Origin: Raineyella fluvialis
GTDB lineage: Bacteria > Actinomycetota > Actinomycetes > Propionibacteriales > Propionibacteriaceae
Length of the DNA: 64,000 nt
Direction of reading: 5' to 3'
Assembly (NCBI RefSeq): GCF_009646095.1
Contig: NZ_CP045725.1
Location: 1,674,001-1,738,000, forward strand
In this document: positions 1 to 8,617 of the stretch, piece after piece
How the letters are laid out: the number at the start of each line of letters is the position of its first letter
Position numbering within the stretch: the first letter of the stretch is position 1
Notes under the pieces: model-generated
Seen by the model: the letters and a program-made list of their open reading frames with translations, nothing else
The model's database searches: none
Told to the model about the DNA's origin: nothing
Translations under genes and position numbers: made by a program

Positions 1-1094
1 TCGCCCGCTACCTCGAGGAGACCGGCGCCTACCCGCAGTCGGTCGGCCTGTCGGTGTGGGGCACGTCGGCGATGCGGACCTCGGGCGACGACATCGCCGA
101 GGTGCTGGCGCTGATGGGCGTCGTGCCGCGATGGGATGAGGCCTCCCGCCGGATCGTCGGGCTCGACACCGTGCCGCTCGCCGAGCTCGGCCGGCCCCGT
201 GTCGACGTGACCGTACGGATCTCCGGCTTCTTCCGCGACGCCTTCCCGCACGTCATCGCCATGCTCGACGACGCCGTGCGGCTCGTCGCCGAACTGGACG
301 AGGCCGACGAGGACAACTACGTCCGCGCCCACACCAGGGCCGATCGGCAGGCCCACGGCGACGAGCGCCGCGCCACCACGCGGATCTTCGGCTCGAAGCC
401 CGGATCGTACGGTGCCGGCATCCTGCCGCTGATCGAAGCGGGCGACTGGCGTACGGACGCCGACCTGGCCGAGGTCTACACCACCTGGGGCGGCTACGCG
501 TACGGGCGTGACATGGACGGCCGCCCCGCGCGCGAGGACATGGAGACCAACTACCGGCGCATCCAGGTCGCCGCGAAGAACGTCGACACCCGCGAGCACG
601 ACATCGCCGACTCCGACGACTACTTCCAGTACCACGGCGGGATGGTCGCGACCGTACGGGCGCTGACCGGCGCGGACCCCAAGGCGTACGTGGGGGACTC
701 GACGGTGCCCGATGCGGTGCGCACCCGCTCGCTGGCCGAGGAGACCGCCCGGGTCTTCCGGTCCCGGGTGGTGAACCCGCGCTGGATCGCCGCCATGCAG
801 CGCCACGGCTACAAGGGGGCGTTCGAACTGGCCGCGACGGTCGACTACCTGTTCGGCTTCGACGCCACCGCCGGCGTCGTCGACGACTGGATGTACGAGA
901 AGCTCGCCGAGTCGTACGTCCTGGACGAGGACACCCAGCAGTTCATGCGCCACGCCAATCCGTGGGCGCTGAACGGCATCATCGAGAAGCTGCACGAGGC
1001 GGCCGACCGTGGGCTGTGGGAGGAGCCGGATCCGGAGCTGATGGCCCGGATGCAGCAGGTCTACCTCGACGTGGAGGGTGATCTGGAGGAGTGA
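1..1094 (+). CDS. cobN: Cobaltochelatase subunit CobN, C-terminal part
   Basis: This is the 3' end of a gene whose start lies before the window; the frame is open from base 3. CobN is the large subunit of the ATP-dependent aerobic cobaltochelatase, which inserts cobalt into hydrogenobyrinic acid a,c-diamide in cobalamin synthesis. The visible ~363 residues match the C-terminal CobN/magnesium-chelatase H domain: an early [12 protein letters not shown] stretch, the tract [23 protein letters not shown] cut here to its key words RISGFFRD and DDAV, then [11 protein letters not shown] and a TWGGYAYGR segment. Full-length CobN is about 1,200 residues, so most is missing. CobF and CobQ genes lie 3-6 kb downstream on the other strand, which fits a cobalamin locus. 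The family call is secure; the start and any cobalamin riboswitch lie outside the window. Confidence 0.93.
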   Translation, partial: ARYLEETGAYPQSVGLSVWGTSAMRTSGDDIAEVLALMGVVPRWDEASRRIVGLDTVPLAELGRPRVDVTVRISGFFRDAFPHVIAMLDDAVRLVAELDEADEDNYVRAHTRADRQAHGDERRATTRIFGSKPGSYGAGILPLIEAGDWRTDADLAEVYTTWGGYAYGRDMDGRPAREDMETNYRRIQVAAKNVDTREHDIADSDDYFQYHGGMVATVRALTGADPKAYVGDSTVPDAVRTRSLAEETARVFRSRVVNPRWIAAMQRHGYKGAFELAATVDYLFGFDATAGVVDDWMYEKLAESYVLDEDTQQFMRHANPWALNGIIEKLHEAADRGLWEEPDPELMARMQQVYLDVEGDLEE

Positions 1095-1133
1095 GCCCGG
1101 CTCGCGCCCGTCGTCGGTGTCGGGTGGTCTGCT

Positions 1134-1365
1134 GCGGACGGTGGGTCTGAGTTGCCGCGGACCTTATGCGTTCCCGCGGACGGTAGGGCTGACTTCCCGC
1201 GGACCTTAGGCCACTCTCGCGGACCTCAGGGTATCCGCGGGAACACTCCAACGTCCGCGGGAACGAGGGGGTTGGCGGTAACGAGGGGGTTGGCGGTAAC
1301 GAGGGGGTTGGCGGTAACGAGGGGGTTGGCGGTAACGAGGGGGTTGGCGGGAACGAGGGGGTCGG
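1134..1365. repeat. Tandem repeats: degenerate ~21-bp units, then an 18-bp array
   Basis: The spacer between the convergent cobN and ThrE-like genes is made of repeats. Five GCGGAC cores start at 1134, 1157, 1176, 1199 and 1219 (spacing 19-23 bp). From about 1258 a cleaner array follows with unit GGTTGGCGGTAACGAGGG, about six copies at an exact 18-bp period; the last copies change GGTAAC to GGGAAC. The period is a multiple of three, but the array lies between the two stop codons, so I do not read it as coding. It could be a minisatellite or part of the transcription-termination zone; function unknown. Confidence 0.85.
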
Positions 1366-1366
1366 G

Positions 1367-2718
1367 TCAGGCGCCGTGCCGGTGCCTCAGGATCCGGCCG
1401 ACGAGACGCCAGGTCGACGGGGGATCGGCGCGGGTGAACGCCCATTCCGGGTCTGTCAGCATGCGCGCACCGGACAGCCCGGCCACCATCGCGATGACGA
1501 CGAGGACGGTGGACACACCGTTCTGCATGGCCTGGAGGACGTCGGCCTGGTCGAAGTAGATCAGGGTCCGCAGCGCCGCGGAGCCGGGGATCGACACGAG
1601 CACCGTCGGGACCGTCATGATGATCTTCTCCATCGAGAACAGTCGACCCGCCCCGCGCAGAGCAGCCCCATCAGGAAGCAGCCGACGAAGGTCGCCACGT
1701 GCGGCCGCACCCCGGCCTGCAGCATCAGCAGCCGCGGGGTGTTGCCGATGATCGCGATCACCCCGGAGGCCAGCGCCATCCGCCACGGCGAGTTGAACAT
1801 CGTCGCCCAGCCGAAGACCGCGAAGAAGCTTGCCGCCAGCAATGCCGTCCACACCGCTATCGGATCTCCGGCCAGGGGAGGGACGGCAGCAGGGGAGACG
1901 CCGCTGAGCGTGGCCACTCCCCACACCCCGATGGCCATCGCCAGCAGCACCATGAACGCGTACATCAACCGGGGGATGCCGGTCAACAGGTCGATCCGGG
2001 TCAGGTCGAGCCCCGCCGTGACCAGCGGGAAACCCGGGATCAAGAAGATCGCCGCACACACCAGCCCCGCCGCCATCCGGGGGCTGGTGCCGCCGAGGGC
2101 GAGGTTGAGCAGTTGGGTGAGGCCGACGTAGAGGCCGGTCGCCGTCGCCGCGGACATCAGCACGACCGCCAGGTGGTTCAGTTGCAGGCCGCTGAGCGTA
2201 CGGTGCAGCCAGTACGCGAACGCCGACGCGGGTAGTACGGCGAGCACCTCCCGCCATCCGCCGTTGCTGAGGACGGTGACCGAGGCACAGGCCAGCGCGA
2301 CGAGCAGCACCAGGCCCCAGGGCGAGTAGAGCCGGGGCGTCCGCTCGATCTCGTCGAGCATGGCGTTCACCTCGCTGACGCGCGCCCGCCGGGGCAGGTC
2401 GCGGACCAGCCGCTGCATCATGGCGATCCGGTGAGCGTTGACGCCGGGCGCGTTGATCTCAGCGACCTGGGTGCGGAAGATGCTGCGCCGCTGCACCGTC
2501 AGGACGATGTCGGTGTAGGTCACCTGCGCCCGGATCCGGCCGATGCCGACGCTGCGCGCGACGGCCTGCATCACCTCGCGCACCCGCAGGCCGGAGGTCC
2601 CGGCGACGAGCATCAGGATCCCGGCACGCAGCACCACGTCGGAGCGGCGGATCAGGTGCCGCGGCTCCAGGGCGTCCTCGTTCTCGTGCTCGTCGAAGGC
2701 CGGTTCGTCGTCATCCAC
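1367..2718 (-). CDS. ThrE-type threonine/serine exporter family protein, one-base frameshift
   Basis: This looks like a member of the ThrE family of actinobacterial threonine/serine exporters. The N-terminal ~130 residues form the soluble part with a protease-like core (SDVVLRAGILMLVAGTSG, then a VTYTDIVLTVQRR strand), and about ten hydrophobic segments follow. The GTG-start frame runs 2718 to 1615 (367 aa) and breaks up after FLMGLLCAG. The rest (AGRLFSMEKIIMTVPTVLVS onward, through QADVLQAMQNGVSTVLVVIA) continues in another frame to a TGA at 1367. Adding one base to the C4 run at 1651-1654 restores a single 450-residue protein, the usual length for a two-domain ThrE. Because the downstream frame is well preserved, the break is recent or a sequencing error. 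The true substrate is unproven. Confidence 0.75.
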
Positions 2719-2836
2719 GCGTCAACGGTAGGGCCAAGCGCTTGCCCATCGGCAAGCAGGCAGCTGGGACATCGGTCGATGGGAGTCACACCTTGTCAGG
2801 CCTCGAAACGGGCCCTCTCCCTCATAGGGTGGCGCT

Positions 2837-3730
2837 GTGTCCCCGTCTCCCACAGCAAGTCAGCTTGACGACCCGGTAGGCTCCCTTCGAGGGGACGTGT
2901 ACCAGAAGCTCGGCCGATGCATGGTCCGCCTGCAGCAATACGAACTGCTGCTCAAGGACCTCGTTGCGCGTCAACACGTGGAAGGTCCCGCGGAGGCACT
3001 CCTGGACATTGCCGAGGGCCGCTCCCAGGCCGTCGCCCAGAAGACACTGGGACAGATCGTTGGTGTGTTCACCGACACGGTCTTCCATGACCCTGACGAA
3101 GATATTGCTCGTTTCAACGATCGGGTGGGGGAGGATGAGCCCGCATGGATCGGGATCGGTTTCAACCTGGGGCTGCCCGACGACCACGAGCAGGCGGTGC
3201 GCGATGAGTTGACTGCTCTGGTGGCACTGCGCAATGACCTCGTCCACGGCTTCGTGGCGCAGTATGACCTCTGGGCCGAGGACGGCTGCAACGCTGCCGC
3301 TGAGTATCTGGATGCCGCGTACGGCACGATCGACCGGCATTTCCGGGAGCTCCGTCAGTGGCACACCAGCATGATGGAGTCGGTGGGGTTGTTGCGGGCT
3401 CTTCTGGCTCAGCCGGAGATCAGGGAGCATTTCTGGCCTGACAGCCTCCCTGACGGTGCCGGCGTCGTCAGGGAAGCCTCGACCATCGCAGACCTTCTTC
3501 GCCAAGCCGAGGCAGAACTCGCCGAGGACGGGTGGACCCGGCTCGACCAGGCAATAGATCTCATCCGATCCCGGCAGTCCGACCACACGCCGCGCCGCTA
3601 CGGCTGTTCCACTTGGCGTCAGGTGCTCCACGAACTGCGTCCCCTTTTCGCCGTGCGGCGGGAGGCGGGAGATGCTTCGACCCCCGGCCGGACCTGGTAT
3701 CGCTCCCAGGGGTCGGTTCCCCAGGGGTGA
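2837..3730 (+). CDS. OST-HTH/LOTUS-like domain protein
   Basis: A 297-residue soluble protein with a GTG start at 2837. The N-terminal ~170 residues are helical and rich in heptad-like leucines (YQKLGRCMVRLQQYELLLK). The C-terminal ~65 residues (from GWTRLDQAIDLIR, through PRRYGCSTWRQVLHELRPLF, to TWYRSQ) follow the OST-HTH/LOTUS pattern of an alpha-helical winged fold ending in a short strand and a tryptophan. In bacteria such domains are thought to bind RNA. The gene stands alone, divergent from the ThrE-like gene, with a 118-bp spacer. I recognise the C-terminal pattern but cannot name a pathway; the N-terminal region resembles nothing I can name. Confidence 0.5.
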   Translation: MSPSPTASQLDDPVGSLRGDVYQKLGRCMVRLQQYELLLKDLVARQHVEGPAEALLDIAEGRSQAVAQKTLGQIVGVFTDTVFHDPDEDIARFNDRVGEDEPAWIGIGFNLGLPDDHEQAVRDELTALVALRNDLVHGFVAQYDLWAEDGCNAAAEYLDAAYGTIDRHFRELRQWHTSMMESVGLLRALLAQPEIREHFWPDSLPDGAGVVREASTIADLLRQAEAELAEDGWTRLDQAIDLIRSRQSDHTPRRYGCSTWRQVLHELRPLFAVRREAGDASTPGRTWYRSQGSVPQG

Positions 3731-3793
3731 GCCCCCTTCACCCCGAAGTCCAGTCAGCCTGGGCCCCCAGAGTTGCCTCAGTCCGGGCGGAAC

Positions 3794-4573
3794 TCAGGGA
3801 CGCAGCAGGTAGGTGTCCATCACCCAGCCGTGCTCCTCGCGCAGCCGGCCGCGCAGTTCCACCAGGTCGTCGATCACGTCGGCGAGCCGTCCGCTGCGCA
3901 GTACCTCGTGCGGGCCGCCGAGGTAGGCGCCCCAGTAGATCGTCAGGTCGGGGTAGCGCTCGACCAGTTCGCGGCAGGTGAGGTAACCGTCGAGCATGAC
4001 GACGACATCGCCGAGGTCGGGCACGTACTCCTCGACCAGCCGCCGGCCGGTGGTGATGTGGATCGAGGTGCCGATCCGGTTCAGCGGAATGGCATGCCGG
4101 GCCGCCAGCAACTGCGGGGCACTGATCCCCGGGATCACCCGCACCTCGAAGGGGCCGCACTCCGCACGCAGCCGGTCGACGATGCGCAGCGTGGAGTCGT
4201 AGAAGGCCGGGTCGCCCCACACGAGGAACCCGATCTGCGCATCGGCGGGTAGGTCGTCGATGATTTCGGCGTACGCGCGGACCCGTGCTCCGTGCCAGTC
4301 TCTTACCCCTGCCCCGTACGCCGAGGTGTCGCGCTCAGCATCGGGACCGCGTTGCGGATCGGGCACCTCGACGAACCGGTAGGGGTGGGTGTCGCCGATG
4401 AAGTGCTCGCACAGTGCGCGCCGGGCCTCGACCAGGTCGTGCTTGACCTCGCCCTTGTCGGCGACGAGGAAGACGTCGACCGTACGGAGGGCCTCCGCGG
4501 CCTCGTACGTGACGAGACCCGGATCGCCGGTGCCGATGCCGATCACCCAGACTGTGCTGACCATGCGGGCCAT
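3794..4573 (-). CDS. cobF: Precorrin-6A synthase (deacetylating) CobF
   Basis: A 259-residue SAM-dependent tetrapyrrole methylase. CobF converts precorrin-5 to precorrin-6A, methylating C-1 and releasing acetate, in the aerobic cobalamin pathway. The N-terminal VWVIGIGTGDPGLVTYEA is the classic first glycine-rich motif of tetrapyrrole methylases. GFLVWGDPAFYDSTLRIVD and VRVIPGISAPQLLAAR are the second and third signature blocks, and DTYLLRP near the end fits CobF. The length is normal (about 250). An alternative start lies three codons in (MVSTVWVIG). It sits 31 bp downstream of the esterase gene on the same strand, with cobQ further upstream, so it may share a transcript with them. Confidence 0.93.
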   Translation of the reverse strand: MARMVSTVWVIGIGTGDPGLVTYEAAEALRTVDVFLVADKGEVKHDLVEARRALCEHFIGDTHPYRFVEVPDPQRGPDAERDTSAYGAGVRDWHGARVRAYAEIIDDLPADAQIGFLVWGDPAFYDSTLRIVDRLRAECGPFEVRVIPGISAPQLLAARHAIPLNRIGTSIHITTGRRLVEEYVPDLGDVVVMLDGYLTCRELVERYPDLTIYWGAYLGGPHEVLRSGRLADVIDDLVELRGRLREEHGWVMDTYLLRP

Positions 4574-4604
4574 CCTGCCACTCGCGCCGGCGCCGGCCGG
4601 CGGC

Positions 4605-5240
4605 TCAGTCCTCGGCGGTCACCTGCTCGAGGAAGGCCTGGATGTCGCGGGCCTCGTCCATGCTGATCCCGTGGCCCATGCCCGGGTAGGCGTGCGCCGC
4701 GAGCGCGGCACCGGATTCCTCGGCGAGCCAGCGGTGGCTGCGGCCCATCAGGTCGGCCGGGATGACCGGATCCGCGGGGTCGTTGCCCCAGAAGACCGGC
4801 ATCCCGGACAGCAGGTCCTCGGTCGCCTCGAGCCCCGCGTCCCACGGCAGAGTGCCGGAGAGCAGGACCGCCCCGGCGAAGCGGTCGGCGGCGCTGAACA
4901 ACAGTCCGCCGGCCATCGCGGTGCCGCCCGAGAAGCCGAGGAGTACGACGCGGCTGTGCTGTTCCTCGACGGTGCCGAGCCAGTCCAGCAGAGCTGCGGT
5001 GGTCTCCTTGATCGAGGATTCCAGGGGGCGGCCGATGCCGCGGTTCTCGAACCAGGTCCAGCCGCCGCCCACCGGGATCGGACCCCGCGGGGCGACCAGG
5101 GTCGCCGACGGCGGCAGCAGCTCGGCGAGGCCGAGCATCGACGACTCGTCACTGCCCCGACCGTGCAGCGCGACGACGAGGGTCGTGCCGGTGCGCTCCT
5201 CCTCCGGGCGGGACCAGGCGGCGGTGGTGATGCTGGACAT
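4605..5240 (-). CDS. Alpha/beta hydrolase, phospholipase/carboxylesterase type
   Basis: About 211 residues with a cytoplasmic esterase fold. LVVALHGRGSDESSM carries the oxyanion-hole HGxG region, VVLLGFSGGTAMAGGL contains the nucleophile serine (GFSGG), and PGMGHGIS holds the catalytic histidine; an aspartate lies around NDPADPVIP. The layout fits the small carboxylesterase/phospholipase group (YtpA/MhqD-like dienelactone-hydrolase relatives). I chose the ATG at 5240 because GAGGAG lies seven bases upstream; an in-frame start at 5276 has no ribosome site and would read through the inverted repeat noted next. Substrate unknown. It lies between cobF and cobQ but has no evident role in cobalamin synthesis. 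Confidence 0.8.
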   Translation of the reverse strand: MSSITTAAWSRPEEERTGTTLVVALHGRGSDESSMLGLAELLPPSATLVAPRGPIPVGGGWTWFENRGIGRPLESSIKETTAALLDWLGTVEEQHSRVVLLGFSGGTAMAGGLLFSAADRFAGAVLLSGTLPWDAGLEATEDLLSGMPVFWGNDPADPVIPADLMGRSHRWLAEESGAALAAHAYPGMGHGISMDEARDIQAFLEQVTAED

Positions 5241-5266
5241 GGCGACTCCTCGGGAAATACTGCAAT

Positions 5267-5288
5267 GTTGAACCAATGGTTGTTCAAC
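5267..5288. promoter_or_regulatory. Inverted repeat upstream of the esterase gene, possible operator
   Basis: Perfect 7-bp arms GTTGAAC and GTTCAAC are separated by 8 bp whose middle (AACCAATGGTT) is itself nearly palindromic. It lies 27-48 bp upstream of the chosen esterase start. The size and symmetry suit a MarR-, ArsR- or TetR-type dimer. No regulator gene adjoins it, so the binding factor is unknown. Confidence 0.4.
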
Positions 5289-5324
5289 TATCTCTCGGGT
5301 GTCGGAGCCTGTCCAGAGGTCGTG

Positions 5325-6806
5325 TCAGCCGACGCGGCTCAGGGCCAGGTCCAGCAGGGCCGGCGTGTGCTCCTCGACAGCGTCCGCCAGGGTGTCGATC
5401 ATCGCCTCGCGCCGGGCGTCGAAGCCGGGGGCGGCGGGGTCCGGGCGCCAGGCAGCGCCGGAGAGGGCGGCCACCTCGGTGAGGAAGGCCTCGCGGAACG
5501 CGTCGTCCTCCATGGTCCCGTGCCACATGGTGCCGAACACCGCCCCGGCGCGCGCCCCGTCGAGGAACCGCTCGGCGTCATCGTCGACGTCGGCCACGCC
5601 GTGGTGGATCTCGTAGCCCGTGACGGCGTGCCCCCGCCAGGTCCCAGTGGGGCGTCCGAGGGACTTCTCGGCGTGGAACAGCGTGTGCACCGGCAGCAGC
5701 CCCAGACCCTCGATGAGAGCCGTAGTGCCGGGAGCGCCGCTCGCCTCCACCCCGTCGGGGTCGGCGATGGTGCGCCCCAGTGCCTGGTAGCCCCCGCAGA
5801 TCCCCAGGATCGGCCGGTCCGCGGCGGCGCGGTCCGCCAGCACGTCGGCGATGCCGGTGGCGCGCAGCCAGGACAGGTCGCCGAGGGTGGACCGGCTGCC
5901 CGGAACCAGGACCAGGTCGGCCGCGGCGAGCAGGTCCGGGCGCGTGGTCACCGTCAGGTCGACACCCGGTTCAGCCGCCAGGGCGTCGATGTCGGTGGCG
6001 TTGGAGACGCGCGGCAGCCGGACGACGGCGATCGACAGCCGCGGGCCCGCATCGCGTACGGTCGGGGCGGGCGTGCCCACCCGCAGGGTGTCCTCGCTGT
6101 CCAGCCAGACCCCGTCCAACCAGGGAACGACCCCGAGACACGGCAGACCGGTGCGCTGCGTCAGCGTCTCCAGGCCGGGGCGCAGCACCTCGACGTCGCC
6201 GCGGAACTTGTTCACCAGGTAGCCGGCCAGCAGCGTACGGTCGGCCTCCTCGAGCAGGCCCCAGGTGCCGAACACCGCCGCCAGCATGCCGCCCCGGTCG
6301 ATGTCCCCGACTAGGGCGACCGGCAGTCCGAAGTGGCGGGCCAGGCCCATGTTGACGTAGTCGCCGGCGCGCAGGTTGATCTCGGCCGGTGATCCGGCGC
6401 CCTCGCAGACCACGAGGTCGTACGCCTCGTCCAGGGCCTCGTACGCCGCCCGGGAGGCCTCGATCAGCGGACCGCGGCCGTGGGCGTACTCGCCGGCCTC
6501 GAGGGTGCCGTACGGCAGCCCCCGCAGCACCACGTGGGAGCGGCGGTCACTCGAGGGCTTGAGCAGCACCGGATTCATGTCGACTGTCGGGGTGACGCGG
6601 GCGGCGCGGGCCTGCAGCCACTGGGCCCGGCCGATCTCGCCGGCGTGGCCGTCGGGGTCGGCGACGACCATCGAATTGTTCGACATGTTCTGCGCCTTGT
6701 ACGGCGCAACCCGGATGCCCCGGCGGGCGACGGCACGGCACAACCCGGTGACCAGCAGCGACTTCCCCGCGTCCGACGAGGTCCCGGCGACGAGCAGCCC
6801 CGCCAT
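5325..6806 (-). CDS. cobQ: Cobyric acid synthase CobQ
   Basis: A 493-residue glutamine-dependent amidotransferase that amidates carboxylates b, d, e and g of adenosylcobyrinic acid a,c-diamide. The N-terminal DTBS-like ATP domain starts with LLVAGTSSDAGKSLLVTGL, a P-loop variant, then PYKAQNMSNNS and VVCEGAGSPAEINLR. The C-terminal glutamine amidotransferase domain shows ILGICGGYQALG with the nucleophile cysteine, and GYEIHHG with the catalytic histidine. Length is normal for CobQ/CbiP. The ATG at 6806 shares one base with the TGA of hemY (TGATG), so translation is probably coupled. The longer open frame upstream of this ATG is the hemY shadow. Confidence 0.95.
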   Translation of the reverse strand: MAGLLVAGTSSDAGKSLLVTGLCRAVARRGIRVAPYKAQNMSNNSMVVADPDGHAGEIGRAQWLQARAARVTPTVDMNPVLLKPSSDRRSHVVLRGLPYGTLEAGEYAHGRGPLIEASRAAYEALDEAYDLVVCEGAGSPAEINLRAGDYVNMGLARHFGLPVALVGDIDRGGMLAAVFGTWGLLEEADRTLLAGYLVNKFRGDVEVLRPGLETLTQRTGLPCLGVVPWLDGVWLDSEDTLRVGTPAPTVRDAGPRLSIAVVRLPRVSNATDIDALAAEPGVDLTVTTRPDLLAAADLVLVPGSRSTLGDLSWLRATGIADVLADRAAADRPILGICGGYQALGRTIADPDGVEASGAPGTTALIEGLGLLPVHTLFHAEKSLGRPTGTWRGHAVTGYEIHHGVADVDDDAERFLDGARAGAVFGTMWHGTMEDDAFREAFLTEVAALSGAAWRPDPAAPGFDARREAMIDTLADAVEEHTPALLDLALSRVG

Positions 6807-8323
6807 CAGTGGCTGGGGGTGGCCAGCGAGGTGGCGATCGTGGCGGCCGCCGCCTGCCCGGAGCGGACCACCGACGCCATGCCCATCCCGTCCACGCCGC
6901 CGCCGGCAAGGGCCAACCCCGGCAGCTTGGCGGCGAGCTCCGCCCGTAGCGCGGCGACGCGGGTCGGATGGCCCACCTCGCACTGCGGCATCGAGGGCCA
7001 GCGGACGATCCGCGAGTCCAGCACGTCGGCGCGGACCCCGGTGGTGCGGTGCAGGTCGTCGAGCAGTGTCGCGGTCAACTCCTGGTCGTCGAGGTCGTCC
7101 ACCACGTGGCGGCCGACCCGACCGGCGGAGATCCGTACGAGGAACGCGTTGTCGTCGCGACCGTCGGTGGTCCGCCGCAGGTGCGGCCACTTGGTGCTGA
7201 GGAAGGTCGCCGCCTTCATCGTCCACGGGGCATCGGACGGGAGCAGGATCCCGTTCGTGTCCCGCGTCGCCCGCAACGGGAAACGGTCCTTGGCGTGCCG
7301 GAAGACCTGGTCGGCCTTCAGTGCCACCAGCAGGTTGACCACCGAGGCGAAGCGCTGTTCCCGCAGCGCCTCCGCAGTCCCGGTCAGCGGGGAGAGCAGG
7401 GCGGCCGTCACGGGGCTCGGCGTGGCCAGCACGACGGCGTCCGTCTCGTAGCCGCCCTCCGAGGTGCGGACCTGCCAGCGACCCTGTGCCGGGACGATCT
7501 GGCGGACGTCGACCCCGTACGCGATCCTGCCGCCATGGCCCTCGATGTCGGAGGCCAGCGCCTCGACGAAGGTCTGCAGGCCGGCGGTCCAGGTGATGAA
7601 CGTGGGGCCGCTGGTCGTCGGTCGCGGCGCCTGCCGGCGGATCAGTGAGGTGCGGCGCTCGGCGGCGCTGACCAGTTGCGGCGCGTTGCCGCGCAGCGAC
7701 AGCCGGTAGACGTCACCGCTGTGCAGGCTGCCGAGCAGCGGGTCGACGAAGCGGCGGACGACCTCGTGGCCGAACCGTCCGGCCAGGAAGTCCCCGACGC
7801 TGATGTCCTGGTCGGGGGCCAGCGGCGGGAGGAGACGGGCCATGGCCGGCTCCAGGCCAGCGCGCGCCAACCCTGGCAGGGACAGCATGCCCGACCTGAG
7901 CACGGGACGGATCCGGGTCGGCCCGGCGGGCCCGAGCCCGGCGGGCATCTGCTGCGCACCCCGTGGGTGGCCGAGCAGGGTATGACCGTGATGGGAACCG
8001 ACCGGCTGGGAGCCGAGCGGGCCGTCCCACAGGCCGAGCTCGCGGACGAGGGCGGAGAGGTGCGGTGGCGCGACGTAGATCGCCTCGGCCCCCACGTCGA
8101 CGAGCCGGTCGGCGAAGTCGACCGTCCGGACCTGGCCGCCGACGCGGTCGGAGGATTCGATCACGGTGACCCGTGCGCCCGCCCGTGCGAGGTCCCGTGC
8201 GGCCACCAGTCCGGCGACCCCGCCACCGATGACGATGACGTGCCCCGACGTGCGGCGGCCGCCCCGGTGCGCGGAGGTCGCCGCGGACGGCTCGGACACG
8301 GGTTCGGACATGGAGGTCTCCAT
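6806..8323 (-). CDS. hemY: Protoporphyrinogen/coproporphyrinogen oxidase (HemY/CgoX type)
   Basis: A 505-residue FAD-dependent oxidase of the last haem steps; in actinobacteria this family usually oxidises coproporphyrinogen III (CgoX). The N-terminal dinucleotide fold is VIVIGGGVAGLVAARDLARAG followed by VTVIESSDRVGGQVRT. LVDVGAEAIYV matches the family motif around the FAD ribityl chain, and the C-terminal GLALAGGGVDGMGMASVV is the closing FAD-binding block. The first ~20 residues (Ser/Pro/Ala-rich) are a variable leader; starts at 8323 (METSM) and 8311 (MSEPV) are both possible. It is the first gene of a minus-strand run hemY-cobQ-esterase-cobF, tying haem and cobalamin synthesis together. 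Divergent from pdhA across a 294-bp regulatory spacer. Confidence 0.9.
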   Translation of the reverse strand: METSMSEPVSEPSAATSAHRGGRRTSGHVIVIGGGVAGLVAARDLARAGARVTVIESSDRVGGQVRTVDFADRLVDVGAEAIYVAPPHLSALVRELGLWDGPLGSQPVGSHHGHTLLGHPRGAQQMPAGLGPAGPTRIRPVLRSGMLSLPGLARAGLEPAMARLLPPLAPDQDISVGDFLAGRFGHEVVRRFVDPLLGSLHSGDVYRLSLRGNAPQLVSAAERRTSLIRRQAPRPTTSGPTFITWTAGLQTFVEALASDIEGHGGRIAYGVDVRQIVPAQGRWQVRTSEGGYETDAVVLATPSPVTAALLSPLTGTAEALREQRFASVVNLLVALKADQVFRHAKDRFPLRATRDTNGILLPSDAPWTMKAATFLSTKWPHLRRTTDGRDDNAFLVRISAGRVGRHVVDDLDDQELTATLLDDLHRTTGVRADVLDSRIVRWPSMPQCEVGHPTRVAALRAELAAKLPGLALAGGGVDGMGMASVVRSGQAAAATIATSLATPSH

Positions 8324-8441
8324 GTGTGCAGGCTACCGGTCGGTGGCGCGGGACGCCGGACAGGTCGCCATCGCGGAGCGCGGGTGTCGAGGCCGATGTG
8401 CCGGACGGCAAACCGGCGTGGGTGCCACGATGGAGGGTAGA

Positions 8442-8457
8442 CGTGATCCGGATCACG
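8442..8457. promoter_or_regulatory. CRP/GlxR-like palindrome between hemY and pdhA
   Basis: CGTGATCCGGATCACG is a perfect 16-bp palindrome. Its GTGA-N6-TCAC core agrees with the CRP/GlxR consensus TGTGA-N6-TCACA except for the outermost base on each side. It lies 119 bp upstream of the hemY start and about 160 bp upstream of pdhA, so it could serve either. Inferred from pattern only. Confidence 0.4.
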
Positions 8458-8538
8458 GAACGCGGGTGCCGGTGATTGTGGGGATCCCCCAACCAGGGAT
8501 CGTGACTTTCTGTGGCACCCCCTCCCTGATCCGCTACC

Positions 8539-8582
8539 TACGGTCCCGTAAGGTCAGCCTCAGGACAGGCTACGGAACCGTA
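8539..8582. promoter_or_regulatory. Two TACGG-N2-CCGTA inverted repeats upstream of pdhA
   Basis: TACGGTCCCGTA (8539-8550) and TACGGAACCGTA (8571-8582) are two copies of the same 12-bp inverted repeat, with centres 32 bp apart (about three helical turns). The second lies 35 bp before the pdhA ATG. Two phased copies argue for a cooperative dimeric repressor, most likely TetR-type; repeats of this shape are typical of acyl-CoA- or branched-chain-responsive TetR regulators in actinobacteria. No regulator gene adjoins. An AAGGAGG ribosome site follows at 8607-8613. Confidence 0.55.
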
Positions 8583-8617
8583 GGTTACGCGGCCACAGAA
8601 CGCTCGAAGGAGGCCTC

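Noticed and set aside
29-316. Serine-rich minus-strand frame antisense to cobN
   Set aside because: Composition is that of a shadow of a high-GC gene; cobN is clear on the other strand.
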